From Aestuariivivens sediminis (GTDB lineage: Bacteria; Bacteroidota; Bacteroidia; Flavobacteriales; Flavobacteriaceae), in contig NZ_JAKMCP010000009.1 in the NCBI RefSeq assembly GCF_022662105.1, positions 1-64,000 on the forward strand: 64,000 nucleotides of DNA. The letters are read 5' to 3'. Within the stretch, counting starts at the first letter, position 1. The number at the start of each line of letters is the position of its first letter. This document shows, one piece after another, positions 48,226-57,592 of this stretch. The position numbers and the translations under genes are program-made. The notes beneath the pieces are model-generated. The model had not been told where the DNA came from and did not search any database. It was given only the letters and a program-made list of their open reading frames with translations.

Positions 48226-48969
48226 TTGAGGTATTTTATTGAACTTTCTTATAACGGCCGCGATTATCATGGTTGGCAAAGCCAGCCTAATGCCCTTTCG
48301 GTACAGGAAGTCATAGAGAAGTCCCTTTCCACCCTTTTGGGAACACCGATATCCCTAACAGGCGCAGGACGAACAGATGCCGGAGTGCATGCCAAACAAA
48401 TGTTTGCACATTTTGATACAGGAATCGCTTTAGTGGAAACCGACGTGGTGTATAAACTGAATGCCTTCTTACCAAAAGATATAGCCATTCACAACCTTTT
48501 TCAGGTAAAAGCTAATGCTCATGCGCGATTTGACGCTATAAGCAGAACCTATTTATATAGAATAGCCTTAAAAAAAAATGCCTTCACCGGTAGGGAGGCC
48601 TATTACGTAAAGCAGCAACTGAATATTTCAAAAATGCAGGAAGCTTCAAAAATACTATTTGACTATAAAGATTTTAAATGCTTTTCAAAAAGTAATACCG
48701 ATGTAAAAACGTATCATTGCACTGTGATGGCCTGTGATTGGGTTTTAAAGGAAGATGAGTTGCAGTTATGGATTACGGCTGACCGGTTTTTAAGAAATAT
48801 GGTTAGAGCGATTGTTGGCACCATGATTGGTATTGGAACTGGGAAAATAATGGTTGAGGATTTACATCATATCATACAGTCTAAAGATAGGAGTGAGGCC
48901 GGATATTCGGTTCCCGCACATGCATTGTATTTAACAGCCGTCGCATATCCGGACGACATCAAACTTTAA
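48226..48969 (+). CDS. truA: tRNA pseudouridine(38-40) synthase
   Basis: The product is ~247 residues. RYFIELSYNGRDYHGWQSQPNALSVQEVIE opens the fold, catalytic Asp lies in GAGRTDAGVHAKQM, and RTYLYRI and DRFLRNMVRAIVGTMIGIGTGKI follow. Start chosen at the TTG at 48226 (MRYFIEL…), since homologues begin there and no ATG precedes it; the open frame reaches back to 48196. The ABC gene starts on the next base after its stop, so they are co-transcribed. Confidence 0.93.
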   Translation: MRYFIELSYNGRDYHGWQSQPNALSVQEVIEKSLSTLLGTPISLTGAGRTDAGVHAKQMFAHFDTGIALVETDVVYKLNAFLPKDIAIHNLFQVKANAHARFDAISRTYLYRIALKKNAFTGREAYYVKQQLNISKMQEASKILFDYKDFKCFSKSNTDVKTYHCTVMACDWVLKEDELQLWITADRFLRNMVRAIVGTMIGIGTGKIMVEDLHHIIQSKDRSEAGYSVPAHALYLTAVAYPDDIKL

Positions 48970-50739
48970 ATGAAAGCAAAAAAAGAACATATTTTCGATT
49001 TTCAACTATTTAAGCGCCTGTTCCAATATATCAGGCCTTATAAAATGGTCTTTATCGCATTGGTACTCCTGGTTATTCTTTTAGCAGTAGTGAGTGCGGC
49101 GACCCCTAAGATAACCGAATATGCCATTGATAATAGTATTGCTACGAAGGAAAAGGAGGATTTTTCGTTCTATATTGTCTTGATGCTGGGCGTGTTGTTT
49201 TTGCAGACCATATTTCAATTATTATTTATTTACTATGCATCCTGGTTGGGGCAAAATTTAGTCATGGATGTGCGTGTCAAGCTTTTTGATCATTTGCTTA
49301 AGTTTAAAATGAAATATTTTGATAACTCCTCTGTGGGCGTCCTTATTACCCGTGCAGTTACAGATATGGAGCGCATCGCGGATATTTTTGGTCAAGGGCT
49401 GTTTATGATCATTAGAGATTTACTGACCATGACCGTGGTGTTTACTTTTATGCTTTATTCTAATTTAAAGTTGAGTTTAATCGTCTTTATCATGCTACCG
49501 GTATTAATCTATGCTACCCGAATTTTTCAAAAATATATGAAAAGGGCTTTTGAGGAGGTGCGTACCGAAGTGTCCAATTTGAATTCATTTGTCCAGGAAC
49601 GTTTAACCGGAATGAAAATTCTGCAGTTATTCACCCGAGAAGATATTGAGTACAAAAAATTTAAAGCCATAAATGAACGTCATAAAAAGGGCTGGTTGAA
49701 AACCGTTTGGTATAACTCCTTCTTTTTTCCCATTGCAGATTTAGCGTCTTCAGTTACCATAGGTTTGGTAGCCTGGTATGGTGGATTAAATGTGGTTTTG
49801 GACACTAATGTGACACAAGGTGTGCTGATCGCTTTTATTATGTATATCCCTATGCTGTTCAGGCCATTACGTCAAATAGCCGATAAATTTAACACCTTGC
49901 AAATGGGCATGGTTGCGGCCAATAGGGTGTTTAAGGTATTGGACACCACTTCACAAATTGATGATGCGGGAACCTATGTAGCACAGCACTTTGAAGGTAC
50001 GATTCGATTTGAAAAGGTGCGATTTAGTTATGTGGAACATGAGGAAGTCCTTAAAGGGGTTTCTTTTCAAGTAAATGCAGGTGAAACAGTGGCTATTGTT
50101 GGTGCTACTGGAGCTGGAAAGTCCACTATTATTAATTTATTGAATCGTTTTTATGAAATTCATGATGGTCTTATTACCATCGATGGCATGAATATAAAAG
50201 AAGTGACTTTAGCCTCCTTACGCAACCAAATTGCAGTGGTGTTACAGGATGTGTTTTTGTTTGCCGACACTATTTTAAATAATATTACCCTTAACCATCC
50301 GGAAATTTCAGAAGCTGAAGTCATCGAGGCTGCTAAAGCCATAGGTGTTCATGAATTCATAAGCAGTTTACCCGGCGGATATCATTATAACGTTAAAGAG
50401 CGAGGGGCCATGCTGTCTTCAGGTCAAAGACAGCTCATATCTTTCCTGAGAGCTTATGTAACGAACCCAAGTATTTTAGTATTGGATGAAGCGACATCCT
50501 CCGTTGATTCGTATTCCGAACAGCTCATTCAAAATGCTACTGACAAGATTACTAAGGGCAGAACATCCATAATTATTGCCCATCGCTTAGCCACTGTAAA
50601 AAAAGCAGACAAAATTTTAGTGATGGAATCGGGAAGGCTTGTTGAGCAAGGTACTCATAAGGAATTGCTTAAAAAGAAAGACGGGTATTACAAACACCTT
50701 TATCAGGTACAATTTCTGCAAAAAGAAGAAGTGTTTTAG
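48970..50739 (+). CDS. ABC exporter, fused membrane and ATPase domains (MsbA-like)
   Basis: The 589-residue half-transporter has six transmembrane helices (about 20-310) and an ATPase domain with Walker A VGATGAGKSTI, Q-loop AVVLQDVFLFAD, signature LSSGQRQLISFLRAY, Walker B ILVLDEATSSVD, and H-loop IIIAHRLATVKKADKI. It forms a homo- or heterodimer exporting lipid, peptide or drug. The position after truA is common in flavobacteria but gives no substrate. Confidence 0.93.
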   Translation: MKAKKEHIFDFQLFKRLFQYIRPYKMVFIALVLLVILLAVVSAATPKITEYAIDNSIATKEKEDFSFYIVLMLGVLFLQTIFQLLFIYYASWLGQNLVMDVRVKLFDHLLKFKMKYFDNSSVGVLITRAVTDMERIADIFGQGLFMIIRDLLTMTVVFTFMLYSNLKLSLIVFIMLPVLIYATRIFQKYMKRAFEEVRTEVSNLNSFVQERLTGMKILQLFTREDIEYKKFKAINERHKKGWLKTVWYNSFFFPIADLASSVTIGLVAWYGGLNVVLDTNVTQGVLIAFIMYIPMLFRPLRQIADKFNTLQMGMVAANRVFKVLDTTSQIDDAGTYVAQHFEGTIRFEKVRFSYVEHEEVLKGVSFQVNAGETVAIVGATGAGKSTIINLLNRFYEIHDGLITIDGMNIKEVTLASLRNQIAVVLQDVFLFADTILNNITLNHPEISEAEVIEAAKAIGVHEFISSLPGGYHYNVKERGAMLSSGQRQLISFLRAYVTNPSILVLDEATSSVDSYSEQLIQNATDKITKGRTSIIIAHRLATVKKADKILVMESGRLVEQGTHKELLKKKDGYYKHLYQVQFLQKEEVF

Positions 50740-50761
50740 GTCTTCCTTTACTACCTGTGAA

Positions 50762-51547
50762 TTAAACTAAATCGTTTTTAATAATTTTAATCAATTCATC
50801 CGTATTCTCAAAAATTACAAACTCACCATCCTTAAAATAGGATATATGGCCTGTTTCTTCACTAACGACCAGGGCCAGAGCATCGGTTTTCTCTGTAACA
50901 CCAATGGCAGCACGATGACGCAGTCCAAAACGTTGTGGGATTGATTTTTCATTATTTACCGGGAGAATTACTCGGGTGGCTTTTACAATATTGTTGCTGA
51001 CAATAATGGCACCATCGTGCAACGGACTGTTTTTAAAGAAAATACTTTCAATAATGGGTTGGGTGATTTTAATATTCATTTCATCACCAGAAGCCAATAA
51101 AAAATCAAGGTTGTTGTTACGTTCCAACACGATTAAAGCTCCGGTTTTAGTCATGGCCATTTTATTACAGGCGGAAACTATAGCTTCGACATCGGTTGTG
51201 TCTGTAGCCTCAGTTTTTAAAAATTTGAATTGTTTTATGAATTTACCACGTTTTCCAAAGTTAGTAGAACCCACCATGAGCAAAAACTTTCTAATTTCAG
51301 GCTGAAAGACTACAATTAAGGCTATAATTCCAACCTTCATAAAACCACCAAAAATACCGTTTAACAATTCCATGTTAAGGAAGTCGGTTAATTGCCAGGC
51401 GCCATATATGATGATAATACCAATAAATATATTAATAGCAACGGTACCTTTAACCAATTTATAGAGATAGTAGAGGAGTAGGGCAACCAGTATAACGTCT
51501 ATAACGTCTACAACCGTAAATTTTAAAAGATCTTTAAAGATATCCAA
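50762..51547 (-). CDS. cdaA: Diadenylate cyclase (c-di-AMP synthase)
   Basis: The 261-residue product has three N-terminal transmembrane helices (VVDVIDVILVALLLYYLYKL, VAINIFIGIIIIYGAWQL, FMKVGIIALIVVFQPEI) and a DAC domain with the two catalytic motifs DGA (SPLHDGAIIVSNN) and RHR (GLRHRAAIGVTE). It makes c-di-AMP, which controls osmolyte and cell-wall homeostasis. It is last in the folP-lipoprotein-cdaA unit. Confidence 0.95.
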   Translation of the reverse strand: MDIFKDLLKFTVVDVIDVILVALLLYYLYKLVKGTVAINIFIGIIIIYGAWQLTDFLNMELLNGIFGGFMKVGIIALIVVFQPEIRKFLLMVGSTNFGKRGKFIKQFKFLKTEATDTTDVEAIVSACNKMAMTKTGALIVLERNNNLDFLLASGDEMNIKITQPIIESIFFKNSPLHDGAIIVSNNIVKATRVILPVNNEKSIPQRFGLRHRAAIGVTEKTDALALVVSEETGHISYFKDGEFVIFENTDELIKIIKNDLV

Positions 51548-51582
51548 AGGTTGGTGATTTTGGTAAATTTAGTAAAATATGG

Positions 51583-52266
51583 TTAATTAAGAATGTATTC
51601 CGTATTTGATATTACAACATTTTCCATTTCAATATTTGATAACACAGATTTTATAGTTACATAATCTTGAAAACTCATTTTATTATCGAAGCTCAGAATA
51701 ATTTTTGTGTATTTATTGTCCTGAGGCCAAAGCGATGTCATGTCATTTTTCAAATTTTCAATAGTTGACCATTTAAAGGCCAAGGTATCAAAAAAGCATG
51801 TTATTTGGATTTGTGATAATGAACCGACACGGATATGGATGACATGGGATCTTTCGGCTTCGTTCAAAAAGACTTGATCGGACACCTCATCTTCAAATTT
51901 TGTGTTAGTAAACTCCAGGAAACCCAAATTGTTTCTACTGGTATCATGACAAGTAAAATAATTTTTAGCATTCGGGTTATGGTGCCCTGCCTGTTGTTTT
52001 TTATCCTGCACAAATTTGATATGGGGGATAACTTGTTTTAAGGTTAAACGCTTATCGACATTAACCAGCCAGTTGGTAGTGCTAATACTATTTTTTCTGT
52101 TGAGTCTCACACTGTCTATTTGGGTTTCATCATAAAATAAATATACAGCGGACACCTCCCTGATTTGATTTATTTTAGAATGATCAATTTCAGCTAACTG
52201 AATGATTGTTTTGTTATTGCAGGAAAGGATTAATAGCGTCCAAGCCAATAGCAACGTATATTTCAT
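51583..52266 (-). CDS. Hypothetical lipoprotein between folP and cdaA
   Basis: The 227-residue product has a lipobox (LAWTLLILSC, Cys 16). The C-terminal part (YTKIILSFDNKMSFQDYVTIKSVLSNIE) loosely resembles the periplasmic ExbD/TolR-type fold, but the match is weak and there is no membrane helix. It sits 5 bp downstream of folP and 35 bp upstream of cdaA. I do not recognise a named family. Confidence 0.65.
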   Translation of the reverse strand: MKYTLLLAWTLLILSCNNKTIIQLAEIDHSKINQIREVSAVYLFYDETQIDSVRLNRKNSISTTNWLVNVDKRLTLKQVIPHIKFVQDKKQQAGHHNPNAKNYFTCHDTSRNNLGFLEFTNTKFEDEVSDQVFLNEAERSHVIHIRVGSLSQIQITCFFDTLAFKWSTIENLKNDMTSLWPQDNKYTKIILSFDNKMSFQDYVTIKSVLSNIEMENVVISNTEYILN

Positions 52267-52271
52267 AACTT

Positions 52272-53102
52272 CTAACTTCTAACTTTTAACTGTTGGACTA
52301 AGGTCATACACTCCATGGCCTCCTTGACGTCATGAACACGCAAAATTGAAGCTCCTTTTAGTAAGGCTATGGTATTTAAAACGATGGTACCGTTTAATGC
52401 TTCCTGCGCTGAGGTTTTTAAAGTTTTATAAATCATAGATTTTCTGGATAACCCGACTACTATCGGTTTTTCAATGAGCTGAAATAATTCCAATTGGTTT
52501 AACAACTGAAAATTCTGCTCTGATGTTTTGGCAAAACCAAATCCGGGATCAACCAACACATCAATAATACCTAACGCTTTTGCAGCAGCAATGCGTTCAG
52601 AGAAATAGAATAAAATGTCCTTCACTAAATGGTCGTAATGCGTATGCTGTTTCATAGTCTGGGGGGTACCACGCATGTGCATCATGATGTAAGGGACCTT
52701 TAAATCGGCAATGGTAGGCAACATGTTGTCGTCCAACTTTCCCGCAGAAATATCATTTATCAAAACAGCCCCGGCTTCAATGCACTGCCTGGCAATTTGA
52801 CTTCGAAATGTATCCACAGAAAGTAATATTTCCGGAAAACGTTTTAAAATGGAAGTAATAACAGGTAGAAGGCGTTTTTGTTCTTCACCTTCAGTCACGA
52901 CATCGGCATTTGGTCGGGAGCTATATGCACCAACATCAATAAAAGTGGCCCCTTCATGAAGCATTTTTTCAACCTGATTTAAAATGGCTGTGTCACTGTT
53001 GTAAGTTCCACCATCGTAAAATGAATCTGGAGTGACATTTAAAATTCCCATTATTTTAGGAATTGATAAATCGATGAGCTGGCCTTTACAGTTTATAGTC
53101 AT
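52272..53102 (-). CDS. folP: Dihydropteroate synthase
   Basis: The 276-residue TIM-barrel enzyme has IMGILNVTPDSFYDGG, FIDVGAYSSRPNADVV, LLSVDTFRSQIARQCIEAGAVLINDISAG, VLVDPGFGFAKTSEQNFQLL and VVGLSRKSMIY. It joins p-aminobenzoate with dihydropterin pyrophosphate, later in the folate route begun by folE here. Confidence 0.96.
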   Translation of the reverse strand: MTINCKGQLIDLSIPKIMGILNVTPDSFYDGGTYNSDTAILNQVEKMLHEGATFIDVGAYSSRPNADVVTEGEEQKRLLPVITSILKRFPEILLSVDTFRSQIARQCIEAGAVLINDISAGKLDDNMLPTIADLKVPYIMMHMRGTPQTMKQHTHYDHLVKDILFYFSERIAAAKALGIIDVLVDPGFGFAKTSEQNFQLLNQLELFQLIEKPIVVGLSRKSMIYKTLKTSAQEALNGTIVLNTIALLKGASILRVHDVKEAMECMTLVQQLKVRS

Positions 53103-53292
53103 GTTTTATGTTTTAATCACGAATACACAAATTGTCTGGTAAAAATATAACACTTTAGTGGTATAACAGACTTTTAAAACAATTATTGGTGCATTCAATA
53201 TGCTGTTTGTATAAGTAACTTGAAAGTTTATAAATGAAACTTTGAACTTTCTAATAATTTATGCGAAATTTACCCCAAATTGATTTTTATTT

Positions 53293-53832
53293 ATGCAAGA
53301 CACCTTAAAACAATATGATGCGGTCATAGAGACCTGTAAAAATCTATTTGTAAAAAAAATGGGGGATTACGGCAGTGCATGGCGGATTTTACGTTTACCG
53401 TCATTGACGGACCAAATATTTATAAAAGCCCAACGCATACGCAGTTTACAACAAAATGAAGTGCGAAAGGTAGATGAAGGTGAGGAAAGTGAATTTATAG
53501 GTATTATTAATTACTGTATAATGGCTTTAATTCAGTTAGAAAAAGGAATAGCCGAACATCCTGATTTAAGCACCAAAGAAGCTGCCGAGTTGTATGATAA
53601 GCAAATTGCTATTACCAAAACATTAATGGAAGATAAAAACCATGATTATGGTGAAGCCTGGCGAGATATGCGGGTTAGCAGTTTAACCGATTTGATCTTG
53701 CAAAAGGTTTTGCGCGTTAAACAAATTGAAAATAATAAAGGTAAAACAGTGGTTAGTGAAGGCATAGATGCCAATTATCAGGATATGATCAATTATGCCG
53801 TTTTTGCTTTAATACATTTAAATGAAGAATAG
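53293..53832 (+). CDS. DUF1599 protein (duplicated MazG-like helical domain)
   Basis: The 179-residue protein is two copies of one ~85-residue unit: CKNLFVKKMGDYGSAWRILRLPSLTDQIFIKAQRIRSLQ and TKTLMEDKNHDYGEAWRDMRVSSLTDLILQKVLRVKQIE, each ending in a helix IINYCIMALIQL / MINYAVFALIHL. This is the DUF1599 layout, seen throughout Bacteroidetes beside folP and DoxX-like genes. A role in nucleotide metabolism is only suggested by the fold. Confidence 0.88.
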   Translation: MQDTLKQYDAVIETCKNLFVKKMGDYGSAWRILRLPSLTDQIFIKAQRIRSLQQNEVRKVDEGEESEFIGIINYCIMALIQLEKGIAEHPDLSTKEAAELYDKQIAITKTLMEDKNHDYGEAWRDMRVSSLTDLILQKVLRVKQIENNKGKTVVSEGIDANYQDMINYAVFALIHLNEE

Positions 53833-53925
53833 AAATGGGCATTCCTTTAAGGACAGCACTCACGTCTTTATTAAACACCATGTTTCAATTAAAATGATAC
53901 CTGCTTTGGCAGGACAAAAAGAATT

Positions 53926-55020
53926 ATGAAGATATTAGTATTGATTTCTCGAATATTTGTAGGGGTTTTATTTATCATTTCCGGATTAATAAAACTGAAT
54001 GATCCCCTGGGATTTTCTTATAAATTGCAGGAGTATTTTAGTGTAGACGTTTTAAATATGCCTTTTTTAGAACCTTATGCTTTGGGAATTTCTGTATTTG
54101 TGGTTGTTTTCGAGGTGATTTTAGGGGTCTTTCTGTTAATTGGCTACAAACCAAAATTTACGATATGGAGTTTATTGGCAATGATCGTATTCTTTACCTT
54201 TTTAACCTTTTATTCGGCGTATTTTGATAAGGTAAAAGATTGTGGTTGTTTTGGCGATGCTTTAAAATTGACCCCCTGGGAAAGTTTTACTAAAGACCTC
54301 GTTTTATTACTTTTAATTTTAGTCTTATTTTTTGGAAGGAAATACGTAAAACCAATATTTAAGACGTTAACGCTATCGGTTGTAGCTTTATTAAGCTTTA
54401 TTTTTTGTTTATGGTTTGGATATCATGTTTTAATGCATTTACCAACTATAGATTTTAGAGCATATAAAATAGGGAATAACATAAAAGAAGGCATGGACAC
54501 TCCTGAAGATGCTCCAAAACCGGTATTGGAGTACACGTGGACGTTCAGGGTTAATGGTAAAGAACAGGTTATTGTTACTGATGGATCTTATCCATCCATT
54601 GAGGGAGAATTTGTAGGAGTGGATACCAAGGTTATCAAGGAAGGGTATATGCCTCCCATTGTTGATTTTTCTATTGAAAGTGAAGACGAGGATTTAACCG
54701 ATACGTTTTTAAATGAGGAACATTTAATACTTGTCATATCATACAGTCTTGAGACCATTGAAAGTGGCGGTGTCGTGAAACTTAAAGCCTTACAGGAGAG
54801 GGCTCTTAATAATGGGTATAATATCATTGGTTTAACCGCTTCCGGTCCTGAAACTAAAAAGATTATAAGTGATGCTTATGATATTGATTTTGAATGGTAT
54901 TTGTGCGATGAAAAGGCTTTAAAAACGGTAGTTCGATCAAATCCTGGAGTTTTGAAGTTGCATAAAGGGACGATCAAACAAAAAGTACATTGGAATGATA
55001 TTGAAGATTTGGATTTTTAA
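53926..55020 (+). CDS. DoxX-like membrane protein (BT_3928 family)
   Basis: The 364-residue product has an N-terminal DoxX-like four-helix membrane domain (about 1-165; RIFVGVLFIISGLIKLNDPLGFSYKLQEYF, with the conserved DCGCFGDAL loop). A C-terminal extracytoplasmic thioredoxin-like domain (about 255-360) follows, without an obvious CxxC. The combination is the BT_3928 family. DCGCFG suggests methylamine-utilisation MauE-like thiol chemistry. Confidence 0.85.
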   Translation: MKILVLISRIFVGVLFIISGLIKLNDPLGFSYKLQEYFSVDVLNMPFLEPYALGISVFVVVFEVILGVFLLIGYKPKFTIWSLLAMIVFFTFLTFYSAYFDKVKDCGCFGDALKLTPWESFTKDLVLLLLILVLFFGRKYVKPIFKTLTLSVVALLSFIFCLWFGYHVLMHLPTIDFRAYKIGNNIKEGMDTPEDAPKPVLEYTWTFRVNGKEQVIVTDGSYPSIEGEFVGVDTKVIKEGYMPPIVDFSIESEDEDLTDTFLNEEHLILVISYSLETIESGGVVKLKALQERALNNGYNIIGLTASGPETKKIISDAYDIDFEWYLCDEKALKTVVRSNPGVLKLHKGTIKQKVHWNDIEDLDF

Positions 55021-55089
55021 CATTTTATAACGCGTCCTATACAACTGCTAAACTATTTTTTAAATAAAATTACTTACGCGATACTCACT

Positions 55090-56121
55090 TTGTTTGGAGT
55101 GATAACGGTTATATTTTTTTTATTTAATGTTCTTCCAGGTGACCCGGCACAAATGATGATGGGGCAAAATGACGACAGTGAACAATTAACTTTGGTAAGA
55201 CAAAAATATGGATTTGATCAACCGGTAAGTATACAGTATTTATACTATCTAAACGATTTATCCCCTTTATCCTTGCATTCTCAAAGGCCAGAAGATTATA
55301 CCTTTTTAAGGGATGGTAAATATCGTGCCCTGGTATTGTTTTCTTTTGGGAACATTAATGCCGTTTTAAAAACACCCTATTTGCGTGAATCCTTTACCAA
55401 ACAGGGTAAAAAAGTCACAAAAGTGTTAGCTGAAACCTTGCCCAATACTGTTATTTTGGCCATATCGGCCATTATCATTGCTATAGTTATCGGACTTCTT
55501 TTAGGAATAATTTCGGCCTTGTTTAAAGATCAATGGTTGGATAAATCCATACAGGTGTTGAGCACAATGGGTATGAGTGTACCTTCATTTTTTAGTGCGA
55601 TACTATTTGCGTGGGTATTCGGGTTTGTGCTCCATGAGTATACCCATTTAGAAATGACAGGGAGCTTATATGAATTGGATGACTTTGGAGAAGCCATGCA
55701 TATTAAATGGAAAAACATCCTATTACCATCGGTGGTATTAGGTATTCGTCCTTTGGCGGTGGTTGTTCAATTGATGAGAAATTCTTTGTTAGAAGTCTTA
55801 AGTCAAGACTATATCCGAACCGCACGTGCGAAAGGGCTAAGTGAATTTCAAATCATAAAAAGGCATGCGGTAAAAAATGCTTTGAATCCTGTTGTTACGG
55901 CCATTTCGGGATGGTTTGCATCCATGTTGGCAGGGGCAGTCTTTGTGGAGTATATTTTTGGTTGGAATGGTTTGGGTAAGGAGATCGTAAATGCCCTTAA
56001 TACTTTGGATCTACCCGTAATTATGGGAGCGGTCCTGGTCGTTGCCACGGTATTTGTAATGATTAATATTTTAGTCGACTTAATTTATGTATGGTTAGAT
56101 CCCAAAGTAAAATTACAATAA
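55090..56121 (+). CDS. OppB/DppB-type ABC transporter permease; true start probably upstream
   Basis: At least 343 residues with the binding-protein-dependent permease features: FNVLPGDPAQMMMGQ near the N-terminus, six membrane helices, the EAA-type loop YIRTARAKGLSEFQIIKRHAVKNALNPVVTAISGWFASMLAGAVFVEYIFGW. The TTG at 55090 would cut the first helix short. The same frame continues upstream without a stop as QLLNYFLNKITYAILT-, matching the usual N-terminus, but contains no ATG, GTG or TTG back to the preceding stop. A rare start (CTG 55045, or ATA) is likely. Directly follows the DoxX-like gene; no ATPase or binding protein gene is near. Confidence 0.85.
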   Translation: MFGVITVIFFLFNVLPGDPAQMMMGQNDDSEQLTLVRQKYGFDQPVSIQYLYYLNDLSPLSLHSQRPEDYTFLRDGKYRALVLFSFGNINAVLKTPYLRESFTKQGKKVTKVLAETLPNTVILAISAIIIAIVIGLLLGIISALFKDQWLDKSIQVLSTMGMSVPSFFSAILFAWVFGFVLHEYTHLEMTGSLYELDDFGEAMHIKWKNILLPSVVLGIRPLAVVVQLMRNSLLEVLSQDYIRTARAKGLSEFQIIKRHAVKNALNPVVTAISGWFASMLAGAVFVEYIFGWNGLGKEIVNALNTLDLPVIMGAVLVVATVFVMINILVDLIYVWLDPKVKLQ

Positions 56122-56123
56122 AT

Positions 56124-56615
56124 ATGAAGAAAAAAACCTCCCTATTATTACTGTTAATCTGTTTTTATAGTTGTGATTTTGTAAACAAGAAAAAGTTTAA
56201 TAAAGCAACTCTGGAGGACACATTTACGACTTTAGATGGTGGAACAAGAGATTTAGAAGCCATTTTACAGCCCCATAAAGGGAAAACCATTTTAATCGAT
56301 ATTTGGGCATCGTGGTGTAAGGACTGTTTAGTTGGGTTACCCCTGGTAAAAGATCTGCAATCCCGTTATAAAGATGTGGTCTACATCTTTTTGTCACTGG
56401 ACCGAAGTGAAGAGGCCTGGAAAAAAGGGATTGAAAGGCATGGAGTGCAAGGGGAACATTACTTTATGTTTAAAGGGAAACAGGGACCTTTTGCCGATTT
56501 TGTAAAAATCGATTGGATTCCGAGATATATGGTAATAAATAAAGCGGGAAAAATAGAAATATTTAAAGCCATAAAAGCCGATGACAATAAGTTGTTAAAG
56601 GCGTTAAAAAAATAG
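56124..56615 (+). CDS. TlpA-like thioredoxin-fold lipoprotein
   Basis: The 163-residue product has a lipobox (LLLLICFYSC) and a TlpA-type domain with active site WASWCKDC (C-K-D-C) and the cis-Pro stretch VKIDWIPRYMVI. It would reduce or isomerise periplasmic disulfides, perhaps together with the DoxX-like protein two genes upstream. The ATG at 56124 starts the signal peptide; an open extension to 56091 overlaps the permease gene. Confidence 0.88.
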   Translation: MKKKTSLLLLLICFYSCDFVNKKKFNKATLEDTFTTLDGGTRDLEAILQPHKGKTILIDIWASWCKDCLVGLPLVKDLQSRYKDVVYIFLSLDRSEEAWKKGIERHGVQGEHYFMFKGKQGPFADFVKIDWIPRYMVINKAGKIEIFKAIKADDNKLLKALKK

Positions 56616-56623
56616 TATTTTTG
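56592..56623 (+). promoter_or_regulatory. Promoter of tpiA
   Basis: TTG (56592-56594), 21 bp, TATTTTTG (56616-56623). Close to consensus with slightly long spacing; lies across the end of the preceding gene. Implied 5' UTR ~55 nt. Confidence 0.55.
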
Positions 56624-56682
56624 ACAAATCATCATTAGATATAATAAAATAACCTTTACGCAAAGAGTCTAAGTTCATTATT

Positions 56683-57432
56683 ATGAGAAAACAAATTGTT
56701 GCAGGAAACTGGAAAATGAATAACGATTTAGTTCAAACTGAAGCGTTGTTGATCAATTTAAAAAAACAAATACAAACGTCGAGTGCAGAAGTAATGGTAG
56801 CTCCAGCCTTTACCAATCTATACCATGCTTTTGAGTCTTTAAAAGGATTAAATATTGAAGTCATTGCACAGAACATGCATTATGCAGAAAATGGAGCATT
56901 CACTGGTGAAATAAGTGCGGGGATGTTAAAAAGTATTGGAGTGAATACGGTTATTTTGGGTCATAGTGAACGACGCGAGTATTTTAATGAAACGGATGAG
57001 GCGCTTGCCAAAAAAGTAGATACCGCATTAGACCACGATATGCGCATTATTTTTTGTTTTGGTGAAGAGTTGGCCGATAGGAAATCGGGAAATGAGGAAA
57101 TGGTTGTGGCAAGTCAAATAAAAAATGCCCTATTCCACTTGCCGGGATGGAAATTTAAGGATATTATTCTCGCCTATGAACCTGTTTGGGCCATTGGTAC
57201 CGGGGAAACTGCAACTCCTGAACAAGCACAGGACATGCATGCATTTATAAGAAAAACCTTGGCCAATCAGTTTGGATATGATATTGCCAATAGAGTTTCC
57301 ATACTCTATGGTGGTAGTTGTAAACCAAGCAATGCTAAGGAACTTTTTACCAAACCGGATGTCGATGGCGGTTTAATAGGAGGTGCTTCATTAAATGCCG
57401 AAGATTTTTTTGCTATCGTCAATGCCTTTTAA
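56683..57432 (+). CDS. tpiA: Triosephosphate isomerase
   Basis: The 249-residue product has QIVAGNWKMNND, the catalytic His in VILGHSERREYF, the catalytic Glu in LAYEPVWAIGTGE, and the phosphate loop VSILYGGSCKPSNAKELFTKPDVDGGLIGGASL. It interconverts DHAP and glyceraldehyde-3-P in glycolysis. Confidence 0.97.
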   Translation: MRKQIVAGNWKMNNDLVQTEALLINLKKQIQTSSAEVMVAPAFTNLYHAFESLKGLNIEVIAQNMHYAENGAFTGEISAGMLKSIGVNTVILGHSERREYFNETDEALAKKVDTALDHDMRIIFCFGEELADRKSGNEEMVVASQIKNALFHLPGWKFKDIILAYEPVWAIGTGETATPEQAQDMHAFIRKTLANQFGYDIANRVSILYGGSCKPSNAKELFTKPDVDGGLIGGASLNAEDFFAIVNAF

Positions 57433-57592
57433 ATTTTAAGAGGCTAAGGGTAGTCAGGCCCACACCGTCTCCGCGTTCATCAGTTCATTCCAATATTCTC
57501 CTAACAGGAGTAAATGGTACTGGATTCAGGTCAAATGATTTGTCTCTGCCTGTATTTGATTACCATTCCATAAGAGCGAAAAATTGTTAGAA

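Noticed and set aside
57433-57592. Possible small gene or element between tpiA and prmA
   Set aside because: 160 bp with no protein-like frame or strong hairpin; it looks like ordinary spacer.
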